64,000 nt of DNA from Listeria monocytogenes ATCC 19117 (GCF_000307025.1 NC_018584.1:1612001-1676000); one strand, 5' to 3'. Positions 46,376-55,956 are shown, counted from the first letter of the stretch. Numbers and translations are program-made. The notes: generated by a model not told the origin, from the sequence alone.

Positions 46376-47989
46376 TTAAATCAAATGAAGTTTTTTACGA
46401 ATTTTATACATTCGGTCCCCTAGAATATAGTTTAACAGACCTGCTTTTGCAGCCAAAAACGCATAAATATAGGCACCAAAGCCGGCTGAAACAAAAACAA
46501 TAACTAGTGCTGTTAATCTTGCATGTGGATTTAAAAATAAAATCAAGCCATGATAAATCAACCAGACACTAAGAAGCATCACCGCACTAATTCCTAAAAT
46601 AAGTATAAGCCGTCTAAATAAATATTTAAACGAGTACTTCGCATATTTTTTAATAATAAAAATGGTGAATACTACGGAAACAATATAACCAAGTCCCGTA
46701 GCTAATGCCCCACCTTTTGCCCCTAAAAGTAAAATTAATGGCATTTGCAACACTGATTTTGTCAGTAAACCAAGTAAGAGACTAAGAACCGTGTACCGTT
46801 GTTCATCAATTCCTTGCAAAATCGCGGCTGTTACACTAAATAACGAGAAGAATATGGCAAATGGCGCAAAAAACTGAAGTAACATCGAACCATCTGCATT
46901 ATAACCATAAAAAATGGTGTAAAGCGGATCCGCTAAAAGGGCAATTCCTAAACAAGCTGGCACAACTAAAAATAGTAACACTTGGAAAACAGCCGTCAAA
47001 TGATGATGAACTTCCCGAATTCGCCCTTTATGGAAAGATGCCGCCACTAAAGGCACAAGTGTCATCGAAAATGCCAAGGCTAAAGTTCCCGGTATCATAA
47101 TAATTTTTTGAACGGAAAAGTTGAAAATTGAAAGCAAATCCTCCGCTGTTTTCCCGTCCATACCATCGTAGGTTAAAACACGAGCAAACGTAAATAAATC
47201 AATTTGCTGATAAAGCGACATCGCCATTCCAACAATAATAAATGGCACCGCAGATATCGAAATTTCTTTTAATAGATGAAAAGTCGAAACGCGCAACTTG
47301 TTGTCACTGCCAGCAATCATTTTTTGAATACCCGGCTTCCGTTTTCGGTAATACCAAATGAGACAAATCAAGCTGAAAAACGCACCAACAAAAGCCGCAA
47401 AAGTCGCTAAACTCATCGCTGTAACAAGACTTCCACCAATTAAATGTAAGACAATATACGTACTAGCAAGTAAAAATACAATTCTCGCTATTTGTTCAAT
47501 TACTTGTGACACGGCAGAAGGTCCCATCGAATGAAATCCTTGGAAATACCCCCGAAGTAAACTCATTACAGGAATAATAAGTAATGCAAAACTTACTGCG
47601 CGAATAACCGTCGTAATATCTTCAATACTCGTTCCGCCACTAACCTCTTGCATCCCCGCGAGTATCGGGGCAAAAATATACATTATTAAAAAACTAACAA
47701 TCCCTGTGAATATCATTAAATACGTACTTGATCTATACAATCGCTGACTTAAAGCATATTCATTTAACGAATTATACTTCGAAATATATTTGGCAACTGC
47801 TAAAGGTACTCCAGCTGTCGCGATATTTAAGAAAATTTGGTAAGGGACATATCCATATTGATAGAGAATCGTTGCTTGTTCCCCGCCGGCAATCCAGTAA
47901 AATGGAATAACATATAAAATCCCTAAGATTTTTGAAAGCAATGTTCCAGCGGTAAGCACAGCCGTTCCTCGCATTAATTTTGAACTCAT
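46376..47989 (-). CDS. MurJ/YtgP-like flippase, paralogue 2
   Basis: 537 aa, about 14 transmembrane helices, same family and same length as the preceding gene; by eye over half of the residues are identical (for example GILYVIPFY, YVPYQIFLNIATAGVPLAVAK, SLLRGYFQGFHSMGPSAVSQV). A terminator separates the two, so they can be expressed independently despite being tandem. Which of them is the essential lipid II flippase cannot be told from sequence. Confidence 0.85.
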   Translation of the reverse strand: MSSKLMRGTAVLTAGTLLSKILGILYVIPFYWIAGGEQATILYQYGYVPYQIFLNIATAGVPLAVAKYISKYNSLNEYALSQRLYRSSTYLMIFTGIVSFLIMYIFAPILAGMQEVSGGTSIEDITTVIRAVSFALLIIPVMSLLRGYFQGFHSMGPSAVSQVIEQIARIVFLLASTYIVLHLIGGSLVTAMSLATFAAFVGAFFSLICLIWYYRKRKPGIQKMIAGSDNKLRVSTFHLLKEISISAVPFIIVGMAMSLYQQIDLFTFARVLTYDGMDGKTAEDLLSIFNFSVQKIIMIPGTLALAFSMTLVPLVAASFHKGRIREVHHHLTAVFQVLLFLVVPACLGIALLADPLYTIFYGYNADGSMLLQFFAPFAIFFSLFSVTAAILQGIDEQRYTVLSLLLGLLTKSVLQMPLILLLGAKGGALATGLGYIVSVVFTIFIIKKYAKYSFKYLFRRLILILGISAVMLLSVWLIYHGLILFLNPHARLTALVIVFVSAGFGAYIYAFLAAKAGLLNYILGDRMYKIRKKLHLI

Positions 47990-48073
47990 AATTTCTGTTA
48001 CCTCGATTGATTTTTTCTTTTAAGTCTGTCTGTTAAATCGGGTTATGTAAAAATCATTCTTACACTACTACTT

Positions 48074-48511
48074 TTATCGCATTCTTCTAAGATTTAAAAT
48101 ACAAGTTACACTTAAAGCAAGTAGTACTGCTGGTAAAATAAGCGAAACAAAGTTCACACCACTATTAATCATTGACAAAATAACACCAAGAATAGTAAAT
48201 GCAGCGTATAAATAATATACAAGCGGCGTAATTATAATACCTTTTCTAAGTTTGTTAAAAGAAAGAAATAACATAATCGTAAACGCAATACAAATAACTG
48301 CCATAATGGTAGTCGTCATAATCGTATTTTGAACGACCGCAGTGGCATGTGCATTAGCAAGTACTTCTTTTCTTTGTTGTAACGCAAAAAGACCTACAAT
48401 AGAGACTGCACTTAATACTGCTTGAATAGTCGATACAATCGCTATTCCAAGTGTGACATTTTTCGTGTTATTGAGCATTCTCGCATGCTCTGGTTTAACT
48501 TCAACAGACAT
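48074..48511 (-). CDS. Four-helix membrane protein downstream of trpA
   Basis: 145 aa with four predicted transmembrane segments (about 18-42, 63-83, 88-108 and 112-138). No family recognised and no enzymatic motif. Start ATG 48511 follows AGAGGAG, which lies inside the 3' arm of a long inverted repeat. Since trpA has no terminator before it, it may be expressed from the trp transcript. A Trp-related role is only a guess. Confidence 0.7.
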   Translation of the reverse strand: MSVEVKPEHARMLNNTKNVTLGIAIVSTIQAVLSAVSIVGLFALQQRKEVLANAHATAVVQNTIMTTTIMAVICIAFTIMLFLSFNKLRKGIIITPLVYYLYAAFTILGVILSMINSGVNFVSLILPAVLLALSVTCILNLRRMR

Positions 48512-48512
48512 C

Positions 48513-48575
48513 CTTACAACTCCTCTTTAACATTCTATACACCAGACTTTACCATATTTAAAGAGAAATTGTAAG
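48513..48575 (-). repeat. Long inverted repeat between trpA and the next gene
   Basis: Two 18-base arms (48575-48558 and 48530-48513 on the minus strand) pair completely if two G-U pairs are allowed, around a 27-base loop. The 3' arm contains the AGAGGAG ribosome site of the following gene. There is no T-run, so this is not a standard terminator. Confidence 0.8.
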
Positions 48576-48581
48576 TAGTAA

Positions 48582-49355
48582 TTAGTTTTCGATTCGAACT
48601 TCTGCGGCCTTTTGTAAAAACGCTCCTAGCTCTGCCGTTTTTTCTTCATGTAACATTTGCACGACTTTACTACCGATTATTACACCATCACATACATGCG
48701 CAAATTTTTCCACATGTTCAATAGAAGAAACACCAAAACCTGCGAGAACTGGAACAGGGCTAATGCTTTTTAAATAAGCTAAATGGTTATCAATATGGGC
48801 ATCAAATTCACTCCTCACACCGGTAGTTCCGTTAACTGTTACTGCATAAATAAACCCTTCTGCCTGTTTCGCAATTTCTTCGAGGCGCTCTTTCGGACTT
48901 GTCAATGAAACAAGCGGAATAAGTGCGATATCTGTCCCTTGAAGTTCTGGCGTAATCAGTGTTTGGTGCTCATAAGGTAAATCAGGAATAATAAGCCCTT
49001 TCACCGGCGTTTTCTGCACCAATTCAACAAATTTCGGGATACCTAAATGAAAAATCGGATTAATATAACTCATAATAATTAGCGGAATTTGCACTTTACT
49101 CCTAGCCAATTTATTTAAAATGGCTTCTAAACTCACTTGCTCCTTTAAAGCACGTAACCCAGCAAGTTGAATAATCGGACCGTCGGCAACCGGATCAGAA
49201 AAAGGAATACCAATTTCAATCGCGCTTACACCAGATTTTTCGAGAAACAATAACTGTTCTTCTAAATTATCTAAGCCATCATCGCCACCCATAATGTAAG
49301 TAACTACGGCAGCATGATCTTTTTTCGCTAGTTTATTCGTTAATGTTTTAGTCAT
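48582..49355 (-). CDS. trpA: Tryptophan synthase alpha chain
   Basis: Cleaves indole-3-glycerol phosphate to indole for channelling to the beta chain. TIM barrel with catalytic E47 and D58 in [16 protein letters not shown], the exact 11-residue spacing of the family. Length 257 aa. Overlaps trpB by 8 bases. Last trp gene; no terminator follows. Confidence 0.96.
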   Translation of the reverse strand: MTKTLTNKLAKKDHAAVVTYIMGGDDGLDNLEEQLLFLEKSGVSAIEIGIPFSDPVADGPIIQLAGLRALKEQVSLEAILNKLARSKVQIPLIIMSYINPIFHLGIPKFVELVQKTPVKGLIIPDLPYEHQTLITPELQGTDIALIPLVSLTSPKERLEEIAKQAEGFIYAVTVNGTTGVRSEFDAHIDNHLAYLKSISPVPVLAGFGVSSIEHVEKFAHVCDGVIIGSKVVQMLHEEKTAELGAFLQKAAEVRIEN

Positions 49356-50550
49356 TTGTTTGTCCCTCCAAGCGTTCCTTTAGTTGATTAACATCTTTAT
49401 CTCCGCGACCAGATAAACAAACGACCATACTTTCTTCTGGACGCATTTGGCTTGCAAGTTTGACTGCATAACTAATCGCGTGCGAGCTTTCGAGTGCAGG
49501 AATGATTCCTTCCGTACGACATAAAAGTTGAAATGCTTCAACGGCTTCATCATCGGTAACAGAATGGTACGCTGCACGACCTAAATCACGGAAAAAGCTA
49601 TGCTCCGGACCAATACCTGGATAATCTAAGCCAGCTGAAATCGAAAATGCTTCCAAAATTTGTCCATTCTCATCTTGTAAAACGTCCATCATCGCTCCGT
49701 GTAAAATCCCGATTTCTCCTTTGGAAATAGTCGCTGCATGGAATTCAGTTTCTAAACCGTGTCCCGCTGCTTCCACACCGTGCATTTGAACAGAAACATC
49801 ATCTACAAATGGATAAAATAACCCCATCGCATTACTCCCGCCTCCAACACAAGCAACAATTGCATCAGGAAGCTTACCTTCTTTTTCCAAGTGTTGTTTG
49901 CGTGCTTCTATTCCTATCACACTTTGGTAATCACGAACAATTTCTGGAAATGGATGCGGTCCAAGAACGGATCCCATAATGTAATGCGTGTCTTCCACAT
50001 TAGCAACCCAGAATCTGAGCGCCTCATTTACTGCGTCTTTTAATGTTCTGCTTCCTGCTTTCACGCTCACTACTTTTGCACCAAGAAGTTCCATTCTAAA
50101 CACATTGAGTGATTGGCGTTTCACATCTTCTTCTCCCATAAAAATAGTACATTCCATATTAAAAAGTGCTGCAACAGTTGCAGTCGCCACCCCGTGTTGT
50201 CCTGCGCCAGTTTCTGCCACTACTTTTTGTTTGCCCATTTGACGTGCGAGTAAGGCTTGCCCAATAGTATTATTGATTTTATGTGCGCCAGTATGATTTA
50301 AATCTTCGCGTTTTAAATAAATTTTTGCTCCGCCCGCATGTGCTGTTAATTGTTCAGCAAAATAAAGTGGTGTTTCTCGGCCCACATATTCTTTTAAATA
50401 ATAGTTTAATTCTTTTTGAAAAGCAGGATCTGTTTTGGAAGCCCGGTACGCCTCGTCTAATTCTTTCACTGCTTTCATTAATGTTTCTGGTACAAATCTG
50501 CCGCCAAATTTTCCGTAAAAGCCATTTTCGTCAGGTGCTTGATAAGTCAT
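49348..50550 (-). CDS. trpB: Tryptophan synthase beta chain
   Basis: PLP enzyme joining indole and serine. PLP lysine K91 is in HTGAHKINN, with the phosphate-binding GGGSNAMG and E in the EAAGHG region. Length 400 aa, TrpB1 type with the N-terminal COMM segment for alpha-chain contact. Two bases after trpF. Confidence 0.97.
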   Translation of the reverse strand: MTYQAPDENGFYGKFGGRFVPETLMKAVKELDEAYRASKTDPAFQKELNYYLKEYVGRETPLYFAEQLTAHAGGAKIYLKREDLNHTGAHKINNTIGQALLARQMGKQKVVAETGAGQHGVATATVAALFNMECTIFMGEEDVKRQSLNVFRMELLGAKVVSVKAGSRTLKDAVNEALRFWVANVEDTHYIMGSVLGPHPFPEIVRDYQSVIGIEARKQHLEKEGKLPDAIVACVGGGSNAMGLFYPFVDDVSVQMHGVEAAGHGLETEFHAATISKGEIGILHGAMMDVLQDENGQILEAFSISAGLDYPGIGPEHSFFRDLGRAAYHSVTDDEAVEAFQLLCRTEGIIPALESSHAISYAVKLASQMRPEESMVVCLSGRGDKDVNQLKERLEGQTND

Positions 50551-50552
50551 TA

Positions 50553-51161
50553 TTATTCCACTCCTTTTGCTGTTTTAATGAAGCATTTAATTTTCTCCGG
50601 ATCTTTTTCTCCGTTTGTTTCTACGCCAGAGGAAATATCTACTGCATATGGTTCAAAGCGTTTAATGGCTTCTTGTACATTCTGAGCATTTAATCCGCCA
50701 GCTATAATTAATTTGTTTTTTGTAAGCATGTCTCTATTTATTTTATCCCAATCAAATGTTTTTCCGCTGCCGCCTTCATATTCCTCTGCTGGTGCATCAA
50801 GTAAAATATAAGCGTTTGGATAGTCATTTATATTGGTAGGAAGTTTCCCATCTTTCACAGGAAAAGCTTTGATTACTTTTGCATCTGTGCGATTTGCTTG
50901 TTTTGCGGGTTCTTGTCCGTGAAGTTGAACAATGTCTAATGGCACACCTTTGATTGCTGCCTTTAACTCTTCTTCAGTAGGATTAACGAATACCCCGACT
51001 TTTTTGACGTTAGCGGGAATATTTTTAGCTAATTCATGTGCCTTTTCCACCGTAACTTGGCGTTTACTTTTTGCGAAAACGAAGCCAATCATATCTGCGC
51101 CATTATCGACCGCAGCCGCTACATCTACTGCTTTTTTCAATCCACAAATTTTTACAATCAT
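50553..51161 (-). CDS. trpF: Phosphoribosylanthranilate isomerase
   Basis: Amadori rearrangement step. Catalytic cysteine C5 in VKICGLKK and aspartate in VDISSGVE near the C-terminus; 202 aa, single TIM barrel. Overlaps trpC by 4 bases (ATGA). Not fused to trpC, unlike enterobacteria. Confidence 0.95.
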   Translation of the reverse strand: MIVKICGLKKAVDVAAAVDNGADMIGFVFAKSKRQVTVEKAHELAKNIPANVKKVGVFVNPTEEELKAAIKGVPLDIVQLHGQEPAKQANRTDAKVIKAFPVKDGKLPTNINDYPNAYILLDAPAEEYEGGSGKTFDWDKINRDMLTKNKLIIAGGLNAQNVQEAIKRFEPYAVDISSGVETNGEKDPEKIKCFIKTAKGVE

Positions 51162-51916
51162 CGTGTCACCTTCAAACTTTTCGCCGCTGCTTCTGGAGTC
51201 GCTTCTCGCATTAGCGCTTCTCCAACAAGTACTGCATTATATTTTTGACTAACCCGAGCCACATCTTCAGCTGTTCGAAAACCTGATTCACTTATGAAAC
51301 AAGCATCCGACGAGAAATCGCTCGCCAGTCTTTCACTTACTGCAATATCCACTTCAAATGTATGCAAATTACGGTTGTTCACACCAATGAGTTTAGCTCC
51401 AATTTTTTGAGCAACAGCTAATTCTTTCTGGTCATGTACTTCCACTAACACTTCCAAATCAAGCGCCAGAGCTTGTTCAAACAGAGCAATTAGCATCTCT
51501 TCTGTAAGTGCCGAAATAATTAGCAATACAACCGTTGCTCCCGCATTTCGAGCACGAATCAATTGTTTTTCACTAATAATAAAATCTTTACAAAGTACAG
51601 GAATTTCGACATTTTTCGCTACTTCTCGCAAATCTTCAATCGAGCCTTTGAAAAAAACAGGATCTGTCAAAACAGAAATCATTCCCGCACCCGCAGCTTG
51701 ATAAGACCTGGCTTGCAGAACCGGATTCACGCCCATATTGATTTCCCCTTTAGAAGGAGAGGCGCGTTTTACTTCTGCAATAAGTTGCATCGAGTTGGTA
51801 TTTGCTTTTAAAAATTCATAAAACGAATAAGTTTTCCGTTTTTCGGCTACTTTTTCTAAGGGCATGTCTGCAACTTCTACTGCTTTTTGCGCTAAAATTT
51901 CTTCTAAAAATGTCAT
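51158..51916 (-). CDS. trpC: Indole-3-glycerol phosphate synthase
   Basis: Ring closure of CdRP. TIM barrel with [30 protein letters not shown] and ISESGF motifs; 252 aa. Overlaps trpD and trpF by 4 bases each. Confidence 0.96.
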   Translation of the reverse strand: MTFLEEILAQKAVEVADMPLEKVAEKRKTYSFYEFLKANTNSMQLIAEVKRASPSKGEINMGVNPVLQARSYQAAGAGMISVLTDPVFFKGSIEDLREVAKNVEIPVLCKDFIISEKQLIRARNAGATVVLLIISALTEEMLIALFEQALALDLEVLVEVHDQKELAVAQKIGAKLIGVNNRNLHTFEVDIAVSERLASDFSSDACFISESGFRTAEDVARVSQKYNAVLVGEALMREATPEAAAKSLKVTR

Positions 51917-52932
51917 TTTGCTAGCACCTCTTTTTGATAAGTAATTAAATCTGCCAATTTTTGTTTGGCTAAACCACTTCTAATTAAATCTCTTGCTAAA
52001 TCCACGCCTTCTTGTACCGTTGTCACTTTGCCATTTGCAAATAAACCAAATCCGGCATTTAAAAGCACTGTATCTAAGTAAGCTCCTGGTTCTCCGTCAA
52101 GCACACTACGCAAAATTGCTGCATTTTCTTTAGCTTCTCCGCCTGTAATTGCTTCGAGAGGATAGCTAGTTAAACCAACATCTTCCGGACGCAGTGTATA
52201 TAAGTGAACTTCACCATTTTCATATAACGCATAATGATTTTCTCCAGCCAGAGAAGCTTCATCCATAAAACCAGCGCCATTTAAAACAACTGCGCGTTTT
52301 CGTCCGAGCTGGCCGAGTACTTCCGCTGTTTGCTCTAACAAATCACGACGATAAATTCCCATTAATTGCGTTTCTAAATGGACCGGATTTGTGAGTGGGC
52401 CAATCAAATTAAATATCGTTGGCGTTCCAAGTTCTTTTCGAACATCCATAACGTACTTCATATTCGGGTGAACATGTGGCGCGAACAAAAAGGCAATTCC
52501 GACTTTTTCGAGTAAATAAGTCATATCTTCTGGGCGCATATTAATATCAATCCCTAATTCCTGACAAACATCAGCACTACCTGAACGACTAGAAATACTT
52601 CTATTCCCATGTTTCGCAACCGGAATCCCCGCAGCCGCAAGAACAAAAGCCGACGTAGTACTAATATTAAAACTATTGGATTTATCTCCACCTGTTCCGC
52701 AATTATCCATCGCTGTCCCGGCTGGAAAAGCGACTTGAATAGCCACTCGTTGCATCGCCTGCGCGATTCCCGCCATTTCTTCTGCCGTTTCTCCTTTCAC
52801 TTTGAGCGCCATTAAAAAAGCAGCTATTTTCGTTTTCGAAAGTCGTCCTTCAAAAATTTCTGTTGCAATCATTGTCATTTCTTCTTTGGATAAATTTTCT
52901 TGGTCATATACTTTTTGTAGTAAGATTTCCAT
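51913..52932 (-). CDS. trpD: Anthranilate phosphoribosyltransferase
   Basis: Transfers phosphoribose from PRPP to anthranilate. [21 protein letters not shown] loop and [15 protein letters not shown] are intact; 339 aa. Its start lies 29 bases inside the end of trpG, an unusually long overlap; GGAAGGGG ribosome site is inside trpG. Confidence 0.96.
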   Translation of the reverse strand: MEILLQKVYDQENLSKEEMTMIATEIFEGRLSKTKIAAFLMALKVKGETAEEMAGIAQAMQRVAIQVAFPAGTAMDNCGTGGDKSNSFNISTTSAFVLAAAGIPVAKHGNRSISSRSGSADVCQELGIDINMRPEDMTYLLEKVGIAFLFAPHVHPNMKYVMDVRKELGTPTIFNLIGPLTNPVHLETQLMGIYRRDLLEQTAEVLGQLGRKRAVVLNGAGFMDEASLAGENHYALYENGEVHLYTLRPEDVGLTSYPLEAITGGEAKENAAILRSVLDGEPGAYLDTVLLNAGFGLFANGKVTTVQEGVDLARDLIRSGLAKQKLADLITYQKEVLAK

Positions 52933-53509
52933 TTTCTCGCGCCCCTTCCACTATATAAATAAAGTTTTCCATCATTTGTTTTCCATCATTCGTACCAATT
53001 GATTCAGGATGAAATTGCAAACCGTAAACCGGATAATCTTTTACTTTCATTGCCATCACTTCCGCATCGTCCGTCGCTACTGCTAACACTTCCAAAACTT
53101 GTGGCAACGTGTTTTTATCTACTATTAAAGAATGATAACGCATCACAGGCATTTCTTCCGGTAAATTAGCAAAGATTGCTCCAGCGGTTTGCCGCATAGT
53201 AGAAACTTTCCCGTGGCGGATTTTCGCCGCTCTTTTTACGTCTCCGCCGAATACCTCACCAATCGCCTGATGACCTAAACAAATTCCAAGCAAAGGCTTT
53301 TCTTTCGCAAATTTTGCAACTACTTCTTCTAAAAGACCAGCATCACTTGGTTTTCCTGGTCCCGGTGAAAGAACTATCCCATCAGCTAAAGCCGCTATTT
53401 CCATTAAATCAGCCGCATCATTCCGTTTCACTACCACTTCACTAAATTCTGCTAAATACTGTTCTAAATTAAATGTAAAAGAATCGTAATTATCAATTAA
53501 TAGAATCAT
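52904..53509 (-). CDS. trpG: Anthranilate synthase, glutamine amidotransferase subunit
   Basis: Class I amidotransferase supplying ammonia to TrpE. Nucleophile C77 in LGICLGHQAIG, with H167 and E169 in FHPES; oxyanion loop LSPGPGKPSDAG. Length 201 aa. Located inside the trp operon, unlike B. subtilis where the shared pabA/trpG lies in the folate operon. Confidence 0.95.
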   Translation of the reverse strand: MILLIDNYDSFTFNLEQYLAEFSEVVVKRNDAADLMEIAALADGIVLSPGPGKPSDAGLLEEVVAKFAKEKPLLGICLGHQAIGEVFGGDVKRAAKIRHGKVSTMRQTAGAIFANLPEEMPVMRYHSLIVDKNTLPQVLEVLAVATDDAEVMAMKVKDYPVYGLQFHPESIGTNDGKQMMENFIYIVEGARENGNLTTKSI

Positions 53510-54870
53510 TCTCCCACCTCCAAAAGTGCCTTTGCTTTTTGTAATGTTTCTAAGTATTCGCTTTCTGGATCGGAATCATAGACAATTCCTGCACCAGCTT
53601 GAACATAAGCTTTTCCGTTATGAAGTACCATTGTTCTAATCGAAAGCGCGAAATCCGAATCACCATTTTTAGTTAAATAACCAACCGCACCAGCATATGG
53701 GCCACGTTTTACATTTTCCCATTCATAGATTCGCTCCATGGCTCTTATTTTCGGTGCTCCGCTAACTGTACCAGCCGGAAGCGTCGACCGAAGAGCATCC
53801 ATTGCAGTAAGTCCAGGTTTTAAGGTTCCTTCTACTACTGAAACTAAATGCATTAAGAAACGGTATCTTTCAATAGTAAGGTAAACAGGCACATGCACTG
53901 ATCCCGTTTCGGCGATTTTCCCAATATCATTTCGCCCAAGATCTACTAACATCCGGTGCTCTGCCAATTCTTTTTCATCCGACAACAATTCCGAAGCGAG
54001 TAGTTCGTCTTCTTGTTTCGTTGCCCCGCGCCGTCTTGTTCCTGCAATAGGATTCGTAATTACCGTCCGCCCTTTCGTTTTAATCAAACTTTCTGGCGAA
54101 GAGCCAATTAGCACTGTATCCCCAAAATCAATGAAATAAAGATAAGGAGAAGGATTTAATAAACGTAATTTCCGATAATAATCAAATGGTGTCACGGTGA
54201 AATCTGCTTCTAGTCGTTGCGAGAGAACAATTTGAAAGAAGTCACCCTCTTGGATATAGGTTTTTGCTTTTTTCACTAACCCCATGTACTCCTCTTTCGT
54301 GTAGTTACTCTTGTATGTCATTTTGGGAACATGGACAGCCTTGTGCTCTTCCTTTTTCGGCGTTGTAAGTTCAGTAAACATTAATTCAAGCGCCTTATCT
54401 AGTTCCGCCTCACTTCTTCCCGAATAGCAATTATCTTGCACTAAAATAAGTTCTTCCGCCTGATGATCCATAATCACAAAACTTTCATATACATAAAAAC
54501 GAATATCTGGCATATCCCGAGTTTCTACTGGAATTTCGCCTAAATTCTCATAAAGCGCAATGACATCATAACCAACATAACCAATTGCACCTGAATCAAG
54601 CGGTAAATCTGCTTCATCTTCTTTTGCTTTTTCGATAAATAATTCAATTTCTTTTAAAGGATCTGCGACAACTTGATGTATACCGTCGATATAATAATCA
54701 TGTTGATATACTTTAATTTCATGGACTGGATTAATAGCAATGATCGAATAACGTCCAGCCTCCGCATCTTTCGCCGCCCCCTCTAGCAAACTTTTTCCTG
54801 TACCTGAAAGTCTTTGAAACGCCAGAATAGCCGTTAGTGTGTCAGCATCTATTTTTTTCGTTTTTCTCAT
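53506..54870 (-). CDS. trpE: Anthranilate synthase component I
   Basis: Makes anthranilate from chorismate with TrpG. The C-terminal chorismate-binding domain shows PIAGTRRRG, EHRMLVDLGRND and GAPKIRAM. The feedback-site motif LLES of well-studied TrpE reads LLEG here. Length 454 aa from ATG 54870, spaced 9 bases from GAAGGG; ATG 54879 directly abuts that site. First gene of trpEGDCFBA, about 590 bases downstream of the promoter behind two T-boxes. Confidence 0.95.
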   Translation of the reverse strand: MRKTKKIDADTLTAILAFQRLSGTGKSLLEGAAKDAEAGRYSIIAINPVHEIKVYQHDYYIDGIHQVVADPLKEIELFIEKAKEDEADLPLDSGAIGYVGYDVIALYENLGEIPVETRDMPDIRFYVYESFVIMDHQAEELILVQDNCYSGRSEAELDKALELMFTELTTPKKEEHKAVHVPKMTYKSNYTKEEYMGLVKKAKTYIQEGDFFQIVLSQRLEADFTVTPFDYYRKLRLLNPSPYLYFIDFGDTVLIGSSPESLIKTKGRTVITNPIAGTRRRGATKQEDELLASELLSDEKELAEHRMLVDLGRNDIGKIAETGSVHVPVYLTIERYRFLMHLVSVVEGTLKPGLTAMDALRSTLPAGTVSGAPKIRAMERIYEWENVKRGPYAGAVGYLTKNGDSDFALSIRTMVLHNGKAYVQAGAGIVYDSDPESEYLETLQKAKALLEVGE

Positions 54871-54892
54871 CTTAATCATCCCTTCTTCTCTA

Positions 54893-55140
54893 CTAAAATA
54901 AAAAAAAGTCCTCTGAAAAAGCGCAAAATTATGCTTTTTCAGAGGACGAGTTATCGCGGTGCCACCTCATTTTAGGGAATTCTCCCTATCTCAGTACTGC
55001 AATATTTGCAGTCGCTCTATAACGGGAGCACCCGTTCACCCCTACTTAATTTCAAGGTATCACGCACAAGGCCCATTCCTAATTCATCTATTTATTAGCT
55101 CCCACCAAACGCTAACTCTCTTTAAAAATCGATGAAAAAG
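54893..55140 (-). promoter_or_regulatory. Tryptophan T-box 1 (gene-proximal)
   Basis: T-box riboswitch on the minus strand. T-box element TGAGGTGGCACCGCG at 54968-54954. Terminator arms GTCCTCTGAAAAAGC and complement at 54946-54932 and 54921-54907, followed by a long T-run. Specifier GGAA-TGG-GCC places the tryptophan codon UGG at 55075-55073. Stem I AGAGAGTTAGCG is visible near 55120. Confidence 0.93.
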
Positions 55141-55170
55141 TACTATTCTTGTTTCATGTTTTCGTTTTAT

Positions 55171-55430
55171 AAAATTAAAAAAGGGCCTCTCTCCAAGCCT
55201 AGCAAATATACTAGACAAGGACGAGAGACCCGTGGTACCACCTTGATTAACTGTAAAAACAGTTCACTTAATCCATCCAAATTCCGAATGGGTGCCTTGT
55301 GTAACGATAAGGCCTAATCGCTGTATCCTACTAAGAAAATCCTTTCAGATCAGAGCTCAGAAGTCCATTCACATCATGTCCGCTACTGACTTTCACCAAC
55401 CGTCAGCTCTCTAAAAACTTTCATCATGTT
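55171..55430 (-). promoter_or_regulatory. Tryptophan T-box 2 (promoter-proximal)
   Basis: Second complete T-box in tandem. T-box element AAGGTGGTACCACGG at 55245-55231. Terminator hairpin at 55231-55183 with T-run. Specifier TGAA-TGG-AC places UGG at 55367-55365. Stem I AGAGAGCTGACGGTTGGTG near 55414-55395. Both elements must be passed before trpE is transcribed. Confidence 0.92.
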
Positions 55431-55470
55431 ACTTACTCTTCATCAAAGCTATCATTTTTTACTTGTTTTC

Positions 55471-55499
55471 ATCTTACATAAGAAAATCATGAAAGTCAA
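55471..55499 (-). promoter_or_regulatory. Promoter of the trp operon
   Basis: Minus strand TTGACT (55499-55494), 17 bases, TAAGAT (55476-55471). Confidence 0.7.
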
Positions 55500-55773
55500 G
55501 AAAATAAAACTACTTTATACTAAAAAGGTCGCAAAACGATAATTAATAAACAAGTAAGAAAAAAGAACTATCTCCCTATAATATATTTCACCCCAGAAAA
55601 AGTATGCTATTTTCTCTATTATAATAAATATCACCTCCCTTAAAACACTTATAAAATATAGGTTTTCAAATGATAATCAGCTTAAATTCCAATGATAAAA
55701 ACACTCATATAAACCATGCCTAATTAACTAAAAAAAGCTTTTCCGAAAGGACTTTTCAACCATCTTTGTCAAT

Positions 55774-55791
55774 TTGTGAAGTTTTTCACGT
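55774..55791. promoter_or_regulatory. Rex-type operator of lap
   Basis: TTGTGAAGTTTTTCACGT matches the Rex consensus TTGTGAAWWWWTTCACAA at all but two end bases plus one spacer base. It is 8 bases upstream of the -35. A second perfect palindrome, TTCACGTGAA (55785-55794), overlaps its right half. Confidence 0.75.
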
Positions 55792-55798
55792 GAAACAC

Positions 55799-55827
55799 TG
55801 GACAAACTTTTATTGATGGATTATACT
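55799..55827 (+). promoter_or_regulatory. Promoter of lap
   Basis: TGGACA (55799-55804), 17 bases, TATACT (55822-55827). Confidence 0.7.
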
Positions 55828-55893
55828 AACGGTGTAATCAAATAAAACAAAAGAATACGGCAAAGCAACAAGCTAAATTTTTTTGGATTATCA

Positions 55894-55930
55894 GGGACGT
55901 TAAAAGTCTACTATGGACATTTTAAGTCCC
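55894..55930 (+). promoter_or_regulatory. Stem-loop in the lap leader
   Basis: GGGAC-g-TTAAAA pairs with TTTTAAGTCCC around a loop of 13-14 bases, ending about 11 bases before the ribosome site AGGAGG. No T-run, so it is not a terminator; a role in mRNA stability or translation control is possible. Confidence 0.6.
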
Positions 55931-55956
55931 GAACAAATATTAGGAGGTTCTGGAAA

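Larger units (their letters stand above)
55500..55956. other. Intergenic region between the trp promoter and lap
   Basis: About 450 AT-rich bases without a credible ORF. The right half holds the lap control region (Rex-type operator, promoter, leader hairpin). Nothing was recognised between about 55510 and 55760. Confidence 0.6.

Noticed and set aside
44652-47989. Assembly duplication
   Set aside because: The two flippase genes are similar in protein but clearly diverged in nucleotide sequence and have different flanks, so this is a true paralogous pair.
55132-55317. 61-residue ORF on the plus strand inside the trp leader
   Set aside because: It runs antisense through the two T-boxes, has no ribosome site and owes its length to structured RNA sequence.
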